A stretch of 64,000 nt of DNA from Galdieria partita (lineage: Eukaryota; Rhodophyta; Bangiophyceae; Galdieriales; Galdieriaceae), in NCBI GenBank assembly GCA_025991245.1, contig BQMJ01000031.1, forward strand, positions 1-64,000, read 5' to 3'. Each line of letters opens with the position of its first letter. Positions within the stretch are counted from its first letter, which is position 1. Position numbers and translations under genes: made by a program. This document shows, in pieces, positions 53,137-63,709 of the stretch. The notes under the pieces were generated by a model that saw only the letters and a list, made by a program, of their open reading frames with translations, ran no database searches and was not told where the DNA came from.

Positions 53137-54378
53137 TTATGAAGGATATTGCCGAAACTTTTTCCATTCTTCCAATTGCTTACGTAAGCCCTCATTCTTT
53201 AGCAAAAGATTTTCTCTCTCTCTTAATAGAGCAACATTTTTAGAACGCATCTCACGCAATTCCGCTTCTACTTTGGCAAGTCGCTTCACAACTTCTTGTA
53301 TGACATCGATAGTAAAATGCGTGGCTTGGATACAACTCTCGCTATCCTTTGGTGACGCTGCGTTGGTTTCTGGTATGGACACAACTTGCATCATGTTTTG
53401 AACAGACTGATTACTATTCATAGGAAACTCATCTGTCAAACGAACGCCACTCATGAAGCTACTAGTGTCATTGTGTACCTGATTAGGAGAAAAATTGAGT
53501 TGCATATCCGGATTCTCATATTTTGGCTTCCGTTTAACAACTTCTCCTGCTAATCCAGTTTGAGAGTGTATTTGAGTAGCATTATCATTCAAGCTAGCAT
53601 TCGCACTTTGTCCATACCAGTAATACATATAGCGACGCCTTCGGGCAGCTGAATTCAGCAGTTCCTCCGTTGCCTTTAGTTCTGACTGCAATTCTGAAGC
53701 AGCCAAAGTAGCGCATTGGAGGGCTGCAGCTGAAAGATGTGGTTTGCTGTTCGTATATCGCTCTGCTTCATGAACATCAAATGGAAATGTCTCCACTTCC
53801 TTTCGACTATTCTCATAGCTACCACTACTGCTAGATAACGATTTTTGTTTTCGCTTATGAGGCTCTGTATCAACATCTTCGCTCGTTTCCAAACAAGAAT
53901 CATCTCTTGTTGAGTTTCTTTGTCTCTTATCAGGCCGGTTATTTTTCGAACTCACGTCATGTCTCCACAGCATACTATCATTTTCAGTGTTATTTATCTT
54001 ACTCTCTTTCAAAGACTGAGTCACTTGAGTTTCATTTTGTAACATATTGTTGTTTTGGGTCATGATAGACAAATATTCCTTGGGCATATGAGTACTCGAC
54101 TGTTCACTAGTCAGTCCATCATCATAGCGTCTCTTGTTTTGTTCTTTATCATTTCTATTTTCAAGAGGTATTTTTGTAACAAGATTGGCTTCCCCTTCTG
54201 CTTGATTGTTCCCTGAATCTTTGTGACTCTCCATACTGTTCTTAACTTCCTTTGTGTGAAGCCAACTGTCAAGGCTTTTAAAAGAAGGCAACTTTTCTTC
54301 TCCTTGGCAAACATTTTGCTCGATAGGGAGTTGTTTCAAGTTGGTCCTATTTGTACCATATTCCTCTTTCTCCCCCAT
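53137..54378 (-). CDS. Coiled-coil nuclear-type protein, unknown
   Basis: Single exon, ATG 54378, 413 aa. Not recognised. Seen: a long polar, Asn/Ser/Glu-rich N-terminal half with basic clusters (EPHKRKQKSLSSSSGS, RPDKRQR) that look like nuclear localisation signals; a helical segment LQCATLAASELQSELKATEE with RRRRYMYYWYG; and a C-terminal leucine-heptad coiled coil (residues about 360-405: RLAKVEAELREMRSKN, LLRERENLLLKNEGLRKQLE). The coiled coil resembles the zipper half of bZIP proteins, but no canonical basic region precedes it directly. It could be a transcriptional cofactor or a structural protein; function is open. Confidence 0.6.
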   Translation of the reverse strand: MGEKEEYGTNRTNLKQLPIEQNVCQGEEKLPSFKSLDSWLHTKEVKNSMESHKDSGNNQAEGEANLVTKIPLENRNDKEQNKRRYDDGLTSEQSSTHMPKEYLSIMTQNNNMLQNETQVTQSLKESKINNTENDSMLWRHDVSSKNNRPDKRQRNSTRDDSCLETSEDVDTEPHKRKQKSLSSSSGSYENSRKEVETFPFDVHEAERYTNSKPHLSAAALQCATLAASELQSELKATEELLNSAARRRRYMYYWYGQSANASLNDNATQIHSQTGLAGEVVKRKPKYENPDMQLNFSPNQVHNDTSSFMSGVRLTDEFPMNSNQSVQNMMQVVSIPETNAASPKDSESCIQATHFTIDVIQEVVKRLAKVEAELREMRSKNVALLRERENLLLKNEGLRKQLEEWKKFRQYPS

Positions 54379-54779
54379 CTGCAGAAGGCTTACAACTGTT
54401 TCTTTTCGTTCTATGATTCAGGTACTGTATAACCCAAGTAGTTGTATAGCAACAAAATTTTCTTCCTAGAGAAAAATTTTTATCTACTAAAGGCGGCTTG
54501 AAAGATCATCTTTTCCATAGTTGAACACAAAACGACGTTATAGGCTTCCACGAAAATTGGGACAGTTTAGAATGGGACAAAGGAAATTGTCTTTTGGGTA
54601 AACCCATTCGGCTGAAGAGGAGTTTTCATCTAACTGTAGTCTTCCTCTACTGTCAATTGGACAAGGGAAGGATCCTATCTTATTCGAGAAGTTGTTTTCT
54701 GTCTGAACAACTTAACTCCAAAATATCCATCCTTGTTCATAGAAAACCAAGCAGCTCGTTTATTTCTCTTCCTAATCTA
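54379..54779. other. Intergenic, no gene seen
   Basis: 5' region of the coiled-coil gene and 3' region of the bL21 gene, both on the minus strand. The open frame on the + strand (54594-54839) lacks an ATG at its start and overlaps the next gene antisense, so it was not accepted. Confidence 0.4.
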
Positions 54780-55583
54780 TTACAGAATGCGAGCATTTTG
54801 AGCAAGAAGAGGAGCGTTAGGATCACGAGCAGTAATTAAAGGACTCAACTGCTCCTTTTTGGGTACAACAAACTGAATATCATTCACTCTTAAAAAAGTT
54901 ATCGGTTGTCGATGAAACCATGCCTTTCGGTAACGTTTCCTTTTCTTGAAACGAAACGAAACCACTTCACTGGTCAACGTTTGTTGTTCTACAGTCAATG
55001 TAACACTGGCCAAAGGTAAATACGGTCTACCAAACAAGGAATATTCCATAGTGCCAATAGCAAGAACACGATCGGCTACAACTTTTTCATTAATATCATG
55101 GTCAAGTCTTTCCGAAACAACGATATCATCTGAACATACTTTAAACTGCTTCCCTTTCAGAATCATCACAGCAAACATTCCACCATAACCAGTCTCATAG
55201 CCAACACCACCCCACCAGGAACCAGGTTCGCCATGAGTAGCATAAACCGGCGGTAATATATCTACACAACTTGCACTATCTTCTTCGGTCATGCTTTCCA
55301 CACGACTGGGCCAACCATTCACTTGAAATAACTCAATGCCTTGCTTCTCTTCGCCAGTTAGTGCCGACTTTATTACACCCGGTAACTCTGCTAAACGTTC
55401 TTCACTGGTTTCCACCAATTTATTGAACTGAGGTAGCAAAATACTTTGAGAAAAGTTTCTTCTTGATAAAAACTGAAAATGATAAGAGTGACGACTAGCT
55501 AGTACAGACAACCTAATGGACTGAATCAAGTTTGTAGGCTTACAAAATCCCCACGCGGTTCCAACTAGGCGTGAGAGTTGCAT
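54780..55583 (-). CDS. MRPL21: Mitochondrial ribosomal protein bL21m
   Basis: Single exon, ATG 55583, 267 aa. Known: bL21 binds 23S-type rRNA in the large subunit of bacterial-type ribosomes. Seen: an N-terminal Ser/Arg-rich presequence (SIRLSVLASRHSYHF, FLSRRNFSQS). The core begins FAVMILKGKQFKVCSDD, followed by VVADRVLAIGT, GRPYLPLASVTLTVEQ, VSFRFKKRKRYRKAW and FHRQPITFLRVNDI, the GHRQ-T-L-I position. A 100-residue insertion between presequence and core (ELPGVIKSALTGEEKQG ... WWGGVGYETGYGG) is longer than in bacteria. The presequence type suggests mitochondria; a plastid location cannot be excluded by eye. Confidence 0.83.
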   Translation of the reverse strand: MQLSRLVGTAWGFCKPTNLIQSIRLSVLASRHSYHFQFLSRRNFSQSILLPQFNKLVETSEERLAELPGVIKSALTGEEKQGIELFQVNGWPSRVESMTEEDSASCVDILPPVYATHGEPGSWWGGVGYETGYGGMFAVMILKGKQFKVCSDDIVVSERLDHDINEKVVADRVLAIGTMEYSLFGRPYLPLASVTLTVEQQTLTSEVVSFRFKKRKRYRKAWFHRQPITFLRVNDIQFVVPKKEQLSPLITARDPNAPLLAQNARIL

Positions 55584-55993
55584 CACAGTTTAGTAACTGA
55601 AACACCTACGTAGTAATACTGGGAGACAACACGAGTAATACACAATACTAAAGCTCAGTACATGAAACAATATACTTTCTCTATTAGCTATACTACAAAA
55701 GCGTTTGTTCCTCGAGGGGTCCAGACGGTTTTCTCTAATCCAAAATTTTAGACATCGTTCTGATTCATCCCATCAAAAAGACTCGACAACTCGCAAAAGA
55801 ATACTAAAAATCGGTTTGTTGAAGTCTCCCTGAAAGTTTCAAATAGAAATAAATAGCCTTGTGTTATCATCGGAATGGTAAAGAAAAGATCCAATAATTG
55901 TTTCGGCATTCTTCATTTGTCGAGAGTCCAGCGTATTATCCTTTACAATCACTTTCTCAAGTTTCATGATGGATAAGAGTTCGAATAACTTGG
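55584..55993. other. Intergenic, no gene seen
   Basis: 410 bp between the start of the bL21 gene and the end of the hydrolase gene, both transcribed leftward. No open frame of note and no RNA gene are recognised. It presumably holds the bL21 promoter and the hydrolase gene's 3' UTR. Confidence 0.4.
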
Positions 55994-56745
55994 CTATATA
56001 ATCTCCGTTTCCTTCAGATCAAAGCATGAAACGGTTTCTTTTTCAATGATTCTTATAGTACTTTGTTTCATCAAGGCATGATCGTCTTCCACTACCCTAA
56101 GTTTCCAATGCGGTGAATAATGTTCCACAAACTCTTGAGCACTAGTTAGGGGAACAACTTGATCCTCAGAACCATGAATCACGATGCCTTCACAAGGTAC
56201 TGAAATAAAAGGTGGGTGTTTTTGGAGATCTTCTACAAACTCAAAAGGGACCGAAAAGGGTTGCGATTGGGGTCCACCAAACTCTTGATATCCATTCTAT
56301 CATATTCCAAGTGTGTATCTTATTCTTTCCAATCAAAACAAGGAAACCGACATACCTCCTTCCAGTTGGCGATCAAGTTATCATTCGTTCCACTGTTCCA
56401 TACTTCAACAAGATTAAAAGCAGGTGCCAATAGAACAAGTTTATCAACACGCCAAGGAAAGAGATTGGCAAAACGTGCCGCAGTGTATGCACCAAGACTG
56501 GACCCAATCAGTCTCCAAGTAAACTGTGCTTGGTTTGTCGCTTCTGAAATTTCAAAGTCTTTGTGTAATAACTTTGAGATGGCATCTGAAACCAGAAAAT
56601 AGGGTTTGTCTTTTGCGACGTTGAGGTCAAATAGGTGCAGTGGAATACCAAAATATTGCTTGAGAAAACCTTTCAAATGGACTCCCTTCCAAGAATCTGA
56701 ACTACTTGCAAATCCATGCAAATAACCATAGTAATGTTTACTCAT
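55994..56745 (-). CDS. Alpha/beta hydrolase, YqiA/UPF0227-like esterase
   Basis: Exons 56745-56356 and 56296-55994; 59-bp intron; 230 aa. Known: small serine esterases of the alpha/beta-hydrolase fold; YqiA/YcfP-type members have broad or unknown substrates. Seen: YYGYLHGFASSSDSWKG at the start (the oxyanion HGF), the nucleophile elbow RLIGSSLGAYTAARFA (GSSLG), LVLLAPAFNL, then IHGSEDQVVPL with the acid Asp, and VVEDDHALMK with the catalytic His near the end. The triad is complete, so it should be active. A GTG start 24 bases upstream is in frame, but ATG 56745 is preferred. Its start is 25 bp from the end of the DUF4079 gene on the same strand. Confidence 0.82.
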
Positions 56746-56770
56746 ACTTTGGACAACCAATGCAGGCACT

Positions 56771-57565
56771 TTATTCCCAACCTAAGAGTCTTGCAAGGAT
56801 ATGATAGCCGGACTGCAATTGAGAGCCTATTAAACCCACAACCACAAATGCCAATGCAAAATGAATATTTCTGGCAGTCGTTTTTCCTTGTTGCATAAAA
56901 GGCGCCAAGGAAGCCATAATGGACATTACTGTTACAGATCCTAATCCAGCATACAAATGGGGACCAGGAAACAGTTTTCCAGTTCGAGTGAATGTATTTG
57001 CCTAAAAAATACTTTCAGGTGCAACCTTCCAACTATATAGAAACAAATTTACCATTCCTTCAAACGTAAAAAAAGTCAACACAGCCAAAAGAATAGCCGA
57101 TGTCTGATAATGTCTTTGGCCAAAACGACCTTTTACAAGTTGTTTTTTGGTTTCCGAATCTGCTTCTCTGATTCTTCTGGACTGATAACCCAAATAGAAA
57201 GTATACAGAGAGGTTCCTAGAACCCCAAGCATCACAAAGGGATGCACAAGAGACAGTGGTTTACTCTTGAAAATATCTTGTAGCACATCTAACGATGAAG
57301 CATCTGCACTTTCTGGTAACATTAGCAACACGGTTGCTAAAATACCCAACCAATATGGGTTGAAATATTCCTTTGAGTCGGAATGAGTAGGAAAAGAAGC
57401 TCTTAATACTCCTCGACTATGTAGAGAAACCGAAGCAGGTTTGTGAAGCTTGTGAAATTGTTGACGGAAAGCAGTGCCAAAAAGACTATTCCCCTTCCGA
57501 ATAATCTGTTTGCAGTTATGGCTATAGCAAGCAAAGGTACTCGTAAAGCCAAGTTGTTGAGCCAT
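56771..57565 (-). CDS. Plastid DUF4079 membrane protein
   Basis: Exons 57565-57053 and 57001-56771; 51-bp intron whose donor must be GTAAAT right after FEGM, because reading on would lose the motif; 247 aa. Known: DUF4079 proteins are conserved in cyanobacteria, algae and plants, with several membrane helices, role unknown. Seen: a plastid-type transit region (residues 1-75), LGILATVLLMLP, LVHPFVMLGVLGTSLYTFYLG, LVKGRFGQRHYQTSAILLAV, then ANTFTRTGKLFPGPHLYAG and SLAPFMQQGKTTARNIHFAL with a final helix. The HP..M..L and GPHLYAG landmarks are family hallmarks. It diverges from the RsfS gene with 47 bp between starts. Confidence 0.82.
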
Positions 57566-57612
57566 CGACCTCAGCAACCAAATAATCTCCCCAATGTTAC
57601 ACAATTGAAAGG

Positions 57613-58455
57613 ATGTTCAAGGAGAGCCGCACGGGTGTTCATCTTTTTGTTAGTGTCAACTTGGTTTATCCAACCTCTGGAGACTGGAATACAAAGTGTA
57701 GTCATCGAAATGTGGGATTTTCAAGAAGGCTACTATATTCTTGTTCAATATGCGGTAGGGGAGTGCAAAGGACAATTCCTTTGTTGGCAAAAATGGACAG
57801 TGGAACGCCCCAGACTCCTTCTAACCTTTATGGTATTCAAAGGAATAACGCAAGTCGAGAATATTTGGACCAAATATGGAAAAACGGAGCCACTGAGGAT
57901 TTTTCTGTCGTGGATGAGGAAATTGAAGAAGAAGAAGAAGCAAACTTTCTATTAGAGGAAGACCTTTTGGATTTTCGAGCGTTAAGCAAACCTCAGAGCA
58001 CTGATAGCCAACGGAATCCAATGGAAGAATGGTTTTCTTCATCGAGAGACACTTTTGACCCAGTTGGGACTATTCAAGAAGAAGCAAGTCTTCCTTGGGT
58101 GGTTACTGTTATGAAGGCAGGAGAGGATCGAAAGGCAAAGGATATCATCGGTTTATGGGTTAGTGAGCTGACTACCATCACTTCCTTTTTAGTGAATATG
58201 TGTGGAAATAATGAACCTCAAATTCAGGCTATTGCAAGAAACGTGGAAGGAAGTATGTGGAATATTCATAAGCAAAAGGTAAAAAGGAGAACGGGTACAG
58301 CTGCCTCTGGTTGGATACTTCTCGATTATGGAGATATAATTGTCAATATTATGTCAACTTCATTACGGAAACGCTATAATTTGGAAGGTTTGTGGTCAAA
58401 AGCAGAGAAACTCACCAGAGAACAGGTACAAGAACTGGAACAGTCGACTGTCTGA
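57613..58455 (+). CDS. Ribosomal silencing factor RsfS (Iojap), plastid
   Basis: Single exon, 280 aa. Known: RsfS binds uL14 of bacterial-type large subunits and blocks subunit joining; plant Iojap acts in plastid ribosome biogenesis. Seen: an N-terminal Ser/Arg-rich region of about 60 residues as transit peptide, an acidic stretch (EEIEEEEEANFLLEEDLLD), then the Iojap domain at about 165-265 with AGEDRKAKDIIGLWVSELT, SFLVNMCGNNEPQIQAIA, ASGWILLDYGDIIVNIMS and the end RKRYNLEGLWSKAE, matching the VxHxF..ExRxFYxLExLW region. Expected LDxGDVVVHIF is degenerate here (LDYGDIIVNIM). The divergent partner is also a plastid protein. Confidence 0.85.
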   Translation: MFKESRTGVHLFVSVNLVYPTSGDWNTKCSHRNVGFSRRLLYSCSICGRGVQRTIPLLAKMDSGTPQTPSNLYGIQRNNASREYLDQIWKNGATEDFSVVDEEIEEEEEANFLLEEDLLDFRALSKPQSTDSQRNPMEEWFSSSRDTFDPVGTIQEEASLPWVVTVMKAGEDRKAKDIIGLWVSELTTITSFLVNMCGNNEPQIQAIARNVEGSMWNIHKQKVKRRTGTAASGWILLDYGDIIVNIMSTSLRKRYNLEGLWSKAEKLTREQVQELEQSTV

Positions 58456-58498
58456 CATGTAGAATGGAACAATCCTATTCAACCCAAAGTTGGTTCTT

Positions 58499-59866
58499 TT
58501 AATAAAAATAAGGAACTAGACGATAAGGAACGCGACGACAGTATTCTTCCCAAAGAGCTCCATACTTGTGCGCACATCGTTGTTCATCACGCATGTCTCT
58601 ATGTACCAACAATAACAAAAGATATAAAAAATAGAAATAGGGAATTACAGTTTCTATACAGTGTCATAGTTCGAAATAAAGCAAATGAGCAACTACTTGC
58701 CATAACCACATGGTAAACAAAATGAAAGGGCCAATAATAAGTCGCCAGTATAGTTGATATGCCTTGCAATACCCCAGAAACCAGAAACCAATAACTTTCC
58801 ACCTATGACGAATTACAAACTGTTTTCAATATTTCACTATTCAACTAACCGATCGTTTCCGGTTGTTTCCCCCAAATCTTCGCTTCCGGATGATGTTTGA
58901 ATTGGTGCTTTTGTGAGTTGGAGCAACGGAATATAAAAATACCAGTAAAAGCACATAATGTAACCAATATCCATTCCCAGAATTTCATAGGGATAAAATT
59001 ATCAAGTAAATAGCGACACTTCAAAAGGTTAGAAAATCGACGACATTGGTCAAAACAAACTCCAACCTGAATAGAAAATACAAATGGAATGAAAACTATG
59101 TCACCCCAAATAAGCATCAAACCAAAATGTTCCGCGATTATATCCCAAGTTGTGGTCATCTTTACCTCGTTGTAAAAATAATCAATAATATAAAGATTGG
59201 TCAACAGCTGATAAGCAACCATTCTGCCCGAAATACTCTGGTGCTGGGTGAACTGAAGGAATAAATGAGAAAGATTGATAAGACACCAGCCAATCATACT
59301 AGGCCTTAGCCAAAAGAACTTGACGTTTATCTTCCAAATAAACGGATTCAGCTCACTCCCGAGAATAAAATCATATAGGAAACTGCGATTCCTCAACCAA
59401 TTCTTTCTACCAAACAACTTGTGAGATAAAAACAGATACGTGGCCAAGCAAAGAGCAATCCAGTTCGCACTGACTAAAAGATCAAAGTAATGACGAGAAA
59501 TCCAAGTTCCATCTATAAGTCCAAACCAATGAAAAGTAACAAACAAAGCAACAGTTGATAACAAAACTGAAAAGCCATTACACTTGTAATATAGACGAGA
59601 AAAGTCTTCTAAAACAGAACCTGGATACGTCCTACCGGGTAGTATTTCACCGAGAACTCTAACAACTTTAAGCAAACTTTTCTACAATATAACCGAAACC
59701 CAGCTCACGCTAGAAAGAATATGTACAAAACCGCCACGAAAGTCGTGTTCTTAGTTGGAAACAAGTTCATGTCCAAAAATATCATAAAATCTTTGGTTCG
59801 ATAAAGTTGCTGAAATAATATGGCTATCACGAATACACATAACGACGAGTAGCCGACCAAGTTCAT
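58499..59866 (-). CDS. Sterol reductase, ERG24/DHCR7 family
   Basis: Exons 59866-59732 (less certain), 59681-58850, 58802-58701 and 58653-58499; introns 50, 47 and 47 bp; 407 aa. Known: these multi-helix ER enzymes reduce sterol double bonds (C14, C7 or C24(28)) with NADPH. Seen: [81 protein letters not shown], then [47 protein letters not shown] and [17 protein letters not shown]. The last intron begins with GC (58700-58699), required to give [12 protein letters not shown]14 versus C7 specificity cannot be decided by eye. With the methylsterol-oxidase-like gene it is one of two sterol-pathway genes here. Confidence 0.85.
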
Positions 59867-60357
59867 GATAAGTGGCTGTCCAATCCCACTTCAATTGGCT
59901 TCCAATTTGTTTCACCAGAATAGGATGGAGAAACGCTTTTGGTGATTCGTAAAGATTATGTTATTCCCCGTACTAAGTTTTCCAGTTTCAACAAAGCTGC
60001 AAGAATTTTCGCATAAATCTGCAAGGTTCTGTTTCAAGCTGCTGGGTGGCTATGAGGAAAGTGTTTATTTCAAGCCATATATTTCATATTTTATGAAAAC
60101 ACACAACTATTATCACTTTTCATGTTAGAGTCGTATATCATACATGGCTTAGAAAATAGGTTTCACCCTTACTCGCTGCTTCCTTACTGGACAAGATAGA
60201 TAAGCTTGGTCTTGACATTATCAAGTCTTATTTGCTCTTGGAAATTGAGAAATATTCTACCGTTAAAAGAAAGCAGGCTAAGCTAAGCTAGGTTAATCTT
60301 CTTAGAAGTTTACGATAATAAGAGTTATAATAAAAATTTGCAAGGATATTGTTAAGA
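59867..60357. other. Intergenic, no gene seen
   Basis: Upstream of the sterol reductase and of the tRNA gene. It contains a short tandem AAGCTAAGCTAGG near 60280 and A/T-rich sequence (TTATAATAAAAATT near 60325) just upstream of the tRNA. No open frame is convincing. Confidence 0.4.
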
Positions 60358-60430
60358 ACCGACCTAGCTCAGTCGGTAGAGCGCCAGACTCTTAATCTGG
60401 TGGTCGTGGGTTCGACCCCCACGGTCGGTG
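60358..60430 (+). tRNA. tRNA-Lys(CTT)
   Basis: A 73-nt cloverleaf without intron. The seven-pair acceptor stem ACCGACC/GGTCGGT (60358-60364 with 60423-60429) is complete, with discriminator G at 60430. The anticodon stem CCAGA/TCTGG (60384-60388 with 60396-60400) encloses CTCTTAA, so the anticodon is CTT. The T arm GTGGGTTCGACCCCCAC holds the B box GGTTCGACCCC, and the D arm region TAGCTCAGTCGGTAGAGC holds the A box. No CCA is encoded, as expected for a nuclear gene. Confidence 0.97.
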
Positions 60431-60438
60431 CTTGAAAA

Positions 60439-60445
60439 TTTTTTT
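60439..60445 (+). terminator. RNA polymerase III T-run terminator
   Basis: Seven T residues start 9 bases after the tRNA end, the usual pol III stop signal. Confidence 0.75.
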
Positions 60446-60870
60446 CGTGGAGAGAACAACTTTATGAAAGTTTTTGTGAAAGAGCTACCAGAGTTTCGAT
60501 CCCATATATGAATTCGTTATTTGGTTTTGATTGAAGTTTTCGGAGTAATATTGAACTTACGAAGATTACTTGTTTTACAAGAGAATGAACAATATGAACT
60601 AACAGTTTCTTATCTACATGCTGAATATTTACTCGTTAAAAGTGTTAGTGTTGCTCCAACGTTTAAAATAGAATGTATTGAAACAAGTAGAAAGTACATG
60701 AATATTGAACCGAGGATAATGCTGTACAATGTTATGGTGTAGCTGAGGGAAAAGTTACAATTCCGTTACGCAAATAGACTTGAGCAATTAGGAATCCCAC
60801 CTCTTCATTCCGGAACAATTTCGTATTGAATTCATTTCGTGTGATTGTAATTTCACGTCGTTGGTTTCGA
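60446..60870. other. Intergenic with an unresolved short reading frame
   Basis: Between the tRNA and the NTT gene. A frame from ATG 60464 reads MKVFVKELPEFRSHI, meets a TGA at 60509, and then stays open in the same frame to 60742 with protein-like sequence (ENEQYELTVSYLHAEYLLVK). No GT donor fits to remove the TGA. It may be a decayed small gene or a chance frame. The remainder is the 5' region of NTT. Confidence 0.25.
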
Positions 60871-62989
60871 ATGGTTCAGCCTTCTTCGTTTGTTACCAAC
60901 TTGGTTCATTCGTCTTCACACTGGAAAGGGAGCAAATGGCAGTCTGTAGCACGAAGAAACAAGTAAGTATGCAGAATCTGGCCGGTTGCGTCACCTAATA
61001 TAAGTATTAGAGTCCCACCTTTCTGTCCTAATGATGCACGTCGTTTCTCGCAAGCATTGGGAGGAACAAAATGCTGTCACAATCACGGGAGCGAGAGCCT
61101 CCACGCACGTGAAGCATTCTCTAACAGTGAACTCTCGGGAAAGTCACGAATGGAATTCTCGGAACATAGCGAGCGACTTGCCTTGAGTAGTTATCCATCG
61201 GTACCTTTCCCACAGCATCTTACTAGTAATCAAGGTTCCCTGTCTCTCTTAGCTACAGCCATTGCCGCCACTTTAGGGCAGTGGTTTGGGAAACTTGTTA
61301 GGAACAAAGAGAAAGACGTGGCCTCGCTGTCACCACAATTTCTGCAAGCTAGTGGTAGTGCGGGTAGTACAGATGGATCGGCTTCAATAGGTACAGACGG
61401 GATTGCCAAGGCTTTGCCTCCCAAGAATGAGCTAAAAAAGATTCTTCCCTTGGGTGTTATGTTTTTTATGATTTTATTCAACTATACTATCTTGAGAGAC
61501 ACAAAGGACGTTCTTGTAGTAACAACTACAGGAGCAGAAATTATACCGTTTCTTAAGACCTATGCGAATCTTCCTGGAGCAGTGTTGTTTACTATTGCCT
61601 ATTCAAAGTTGTCGAATATGTTTGATCGGGAAACTCTATTTTATGTTTGTATTATTCCCTTTATATTATTTTTCCTGTCGTTTGCTTTTATTCTATACCC
61701 GTTGAGACATGCACTTCATCCTTATGCATTTGTGGATTGGATAGGTGGTTATCTTCCCCCCTCTTTCTTTGCTCCGTTAGGAATCATTCGCAATTGGACC
61801 TTTGCTTTGTTCTACACTCTTGCCGAATTATGGGGATCTGTTGTTGTATCTTTGCTTTTCTGGGGTTTTGCTAACGAAGTGACTTCAGTCGATGAAGCAA
61901 AAAAATACTATCCTCTTTTTGGCTTGGTTGCGAATGTTGCACTTATTTTTTCAGGGCAATATGTACGATTTGTATCAGATATTCGTCGAAAGGTAAGCAA
62001 GTGTTCAATTTGGCTACTAGCTGTTCAATAGATGTAATTATTGCTTATAGCTGCCTCCTGGTGTTGATGGTTGGGGCGTTTCACTAAAATATTTGATGAC
62101 TATGATAGGAGTTGCCGGTTCAGTCATTATTCTTGCAATGCTTTATATTCAGAAAAATGTGCTGACGGATCCTAGTTGTGTGGATATGAGTAAGAGAAAG
62201 AACACGAAACAAAAAACTAAATTAGGCCTAAAGGAGAGTGCTGTTTATCTGGCCAAGTCATCTTATATTCGTAATTTAGCTTTACTAGTTATTGCATACG
62301 GCATGTCTATTAATATCGTTGAAGTATCATGGAAGAGCAAGTTGAAAGAAGCCTTTCCCGACCCTAATGCTTATTCAACCTTTATGGGTTGGTTTTCAAC
62401 TTGTACAGGTTCAGTTACCCTTGGTATGATGCTTCTCGGTCGATTTATCTTCCGCAAGTTTGGTTGGGGATTTGCAGCTCTTATAACTCCAACTGTGTTG
62501 GGTATTACAGGCTTTTTATTCTTCTGTTTAACTCTCTTTAGTCGTCAATTGTATCCAGTGGTTGGAATGCTTGGTACAACACCTTTGATGCTTGCAGTGC
62601 TTGTTGGTGCTGCACAAAATATTCTTTCCAAATCTAGCAAGTATTCATTGTTTGATCCTTGCAAGGAAATGGCATATATTCCATTAGACGCAGAACAGAA
62701 ATCAAAAGGAAAGGCAGCAATCGATGTTATTGGTAATCCAATGGGCAAGTCTGGTGGTTCGTTTATTCAACAAGGTCTTATTTTTGCTGTGGGGTCTTTA
62801 GCGGCCTCAACACCTTATCTTGCTGTTATATTGTTTGTCATTGTTGCTATGTGGATAGCAGCAGCTCGTTCTTTAGACAAGCAGTTTCAAGAAGCAATGA
62901 AGCGTTCAGAAGTTGCAGAAGTTATGGCAAAGACAGGTATTCAGGATCCTATAGAAGCCGCCAAAGTTGCTAAGGAGTCTAAACAATGA
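60871..62989 (+). CDS. NTT: Plastid ATP/ADP translocator (NTT type)
   Basis: Exons 60871-60962, 61011-61992 and 62051-62989; introns 48 and 58 bp in phase; 670 aa. Known: NTT proteins of plastids and intracellular bacteria exchange ATP for ADP; in red algae and plants they supply the plastid stroma. Seen: a long transit region (about 150 residues, Ser-rich), then the first helix with LPLGVMFFMILFNYTILRDT, KDVLVVTTTGAEIIPFLK, WNFALFYT-type segment (NWTFALFYTLAELWGSVV), FWGFANEVTSVDEAKKYYPLFG, and the loop DPCKEMAYIPLD with GKAAIDVIGNPMGKSGGSF, the family's most conserved stretch. Twelve helices are expected. The gene is of chlamydial ancestry across Archaeplastida, an established point, so no recent transfer is implied. 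Confidence 0.94.
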
Positions 62990-63135
62990 ATGAGTCATTG
63001 CTTAATAAGGTTGATTGTGGGTATTTTTGTTGCAAGTAAAGCGTCCTTTATTTTGAAGATCTGAATTGCGTTCTTTCAAGATTCTTATTTGTCTTTGTTG
63101 AAAAGATTGGAAAACTTTCAAAGGTTGGAGAGAAA

Positions 63136-63567
63136 ATGGAAAACGAAGATGAATGTCCTCTTTTTGGATTCCTTCTGTTGTCCTGTGATAGGATGCCTTC
63201 AAAAGGTATCGAGTTGCTACAGACTTATCGAATATTGTGCAAATTAGCAAAAGCTATCCCTAGTCCTGCCATCCGAGAAGAGACGTGGAGAGAAATACGA
63301 CAGATATATCGTGACCTTTATAAGAGAAATCAGGTACGTTCGTCTGAATGTCTTCCTGTCCGTGTTTATTGTTACTAGTTGGAACAACTTGAAGAATGGA
63401 GTCAATCTAAATTATTTTGGTTAAAGTGTACTATTCCCAAACAATTGTGGCCTCGTTGTGTCGTAGATTCTAGTCCTAAGATAGACAATGTTAGCAAAAC
63501 TTTTGTTTTTCGCAACGGCAAACTGGAAGAAACTATGAATTCAAGTCCTTATGAATATAAGAGGTAG
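63136..63567 (+). CDS. LYR-motif-like small protein
   Basis: Exons 63136-63333 and 63379-63567; 45-bp intron; 128 aa. Known: LYR proteins are small basic mitochondrial helpers for iron-sulfur transfer and complex assembly. Seen: LLQTYRILCKLAKAIP at the LYR position (TYR instead of LYR), then REETWREIRQIYRDLYKRNQ, the spacing of the R..IR..YR helix. A longer C-terminal half follows (LEQLEEWSQSKLFWLKCTIP, RCVVDSSPKIDNV). The match is by layout only, so the name is provisional. It lies 146 bp after NTT on the same strand. Confidence 0.5.
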
Positions 63568-63709
63568 GTTGAGGGACTTGAAGTTTCACGTTGAACTAAC
63601 TACTTGAACGAGGACTGTTGACCCCGACGACTTACGACGACATCACGAGCTCTTGCGAAGAATGCGTTTTGGAAAAGTTGAATAAATACATCACCAACAA
63701 AAGTCAAGT

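Noticed and set aside
57443-57955. 170-codon + strand frame with a membrane-like segment
   Set aside because: It overlaps the DUF4079 5' exon antisense and the RsfS gene in another frame, and it has no motif; both of those genes are well supported.
60464-60742. Frame with one internal TGA that could be read as selenocysteine
   Set aside because: No cysteine-replacing motif context around the TGA, no recognised selenoprotein family and no SECIS-like element that I could see; a decayed or chance frame is simpler.
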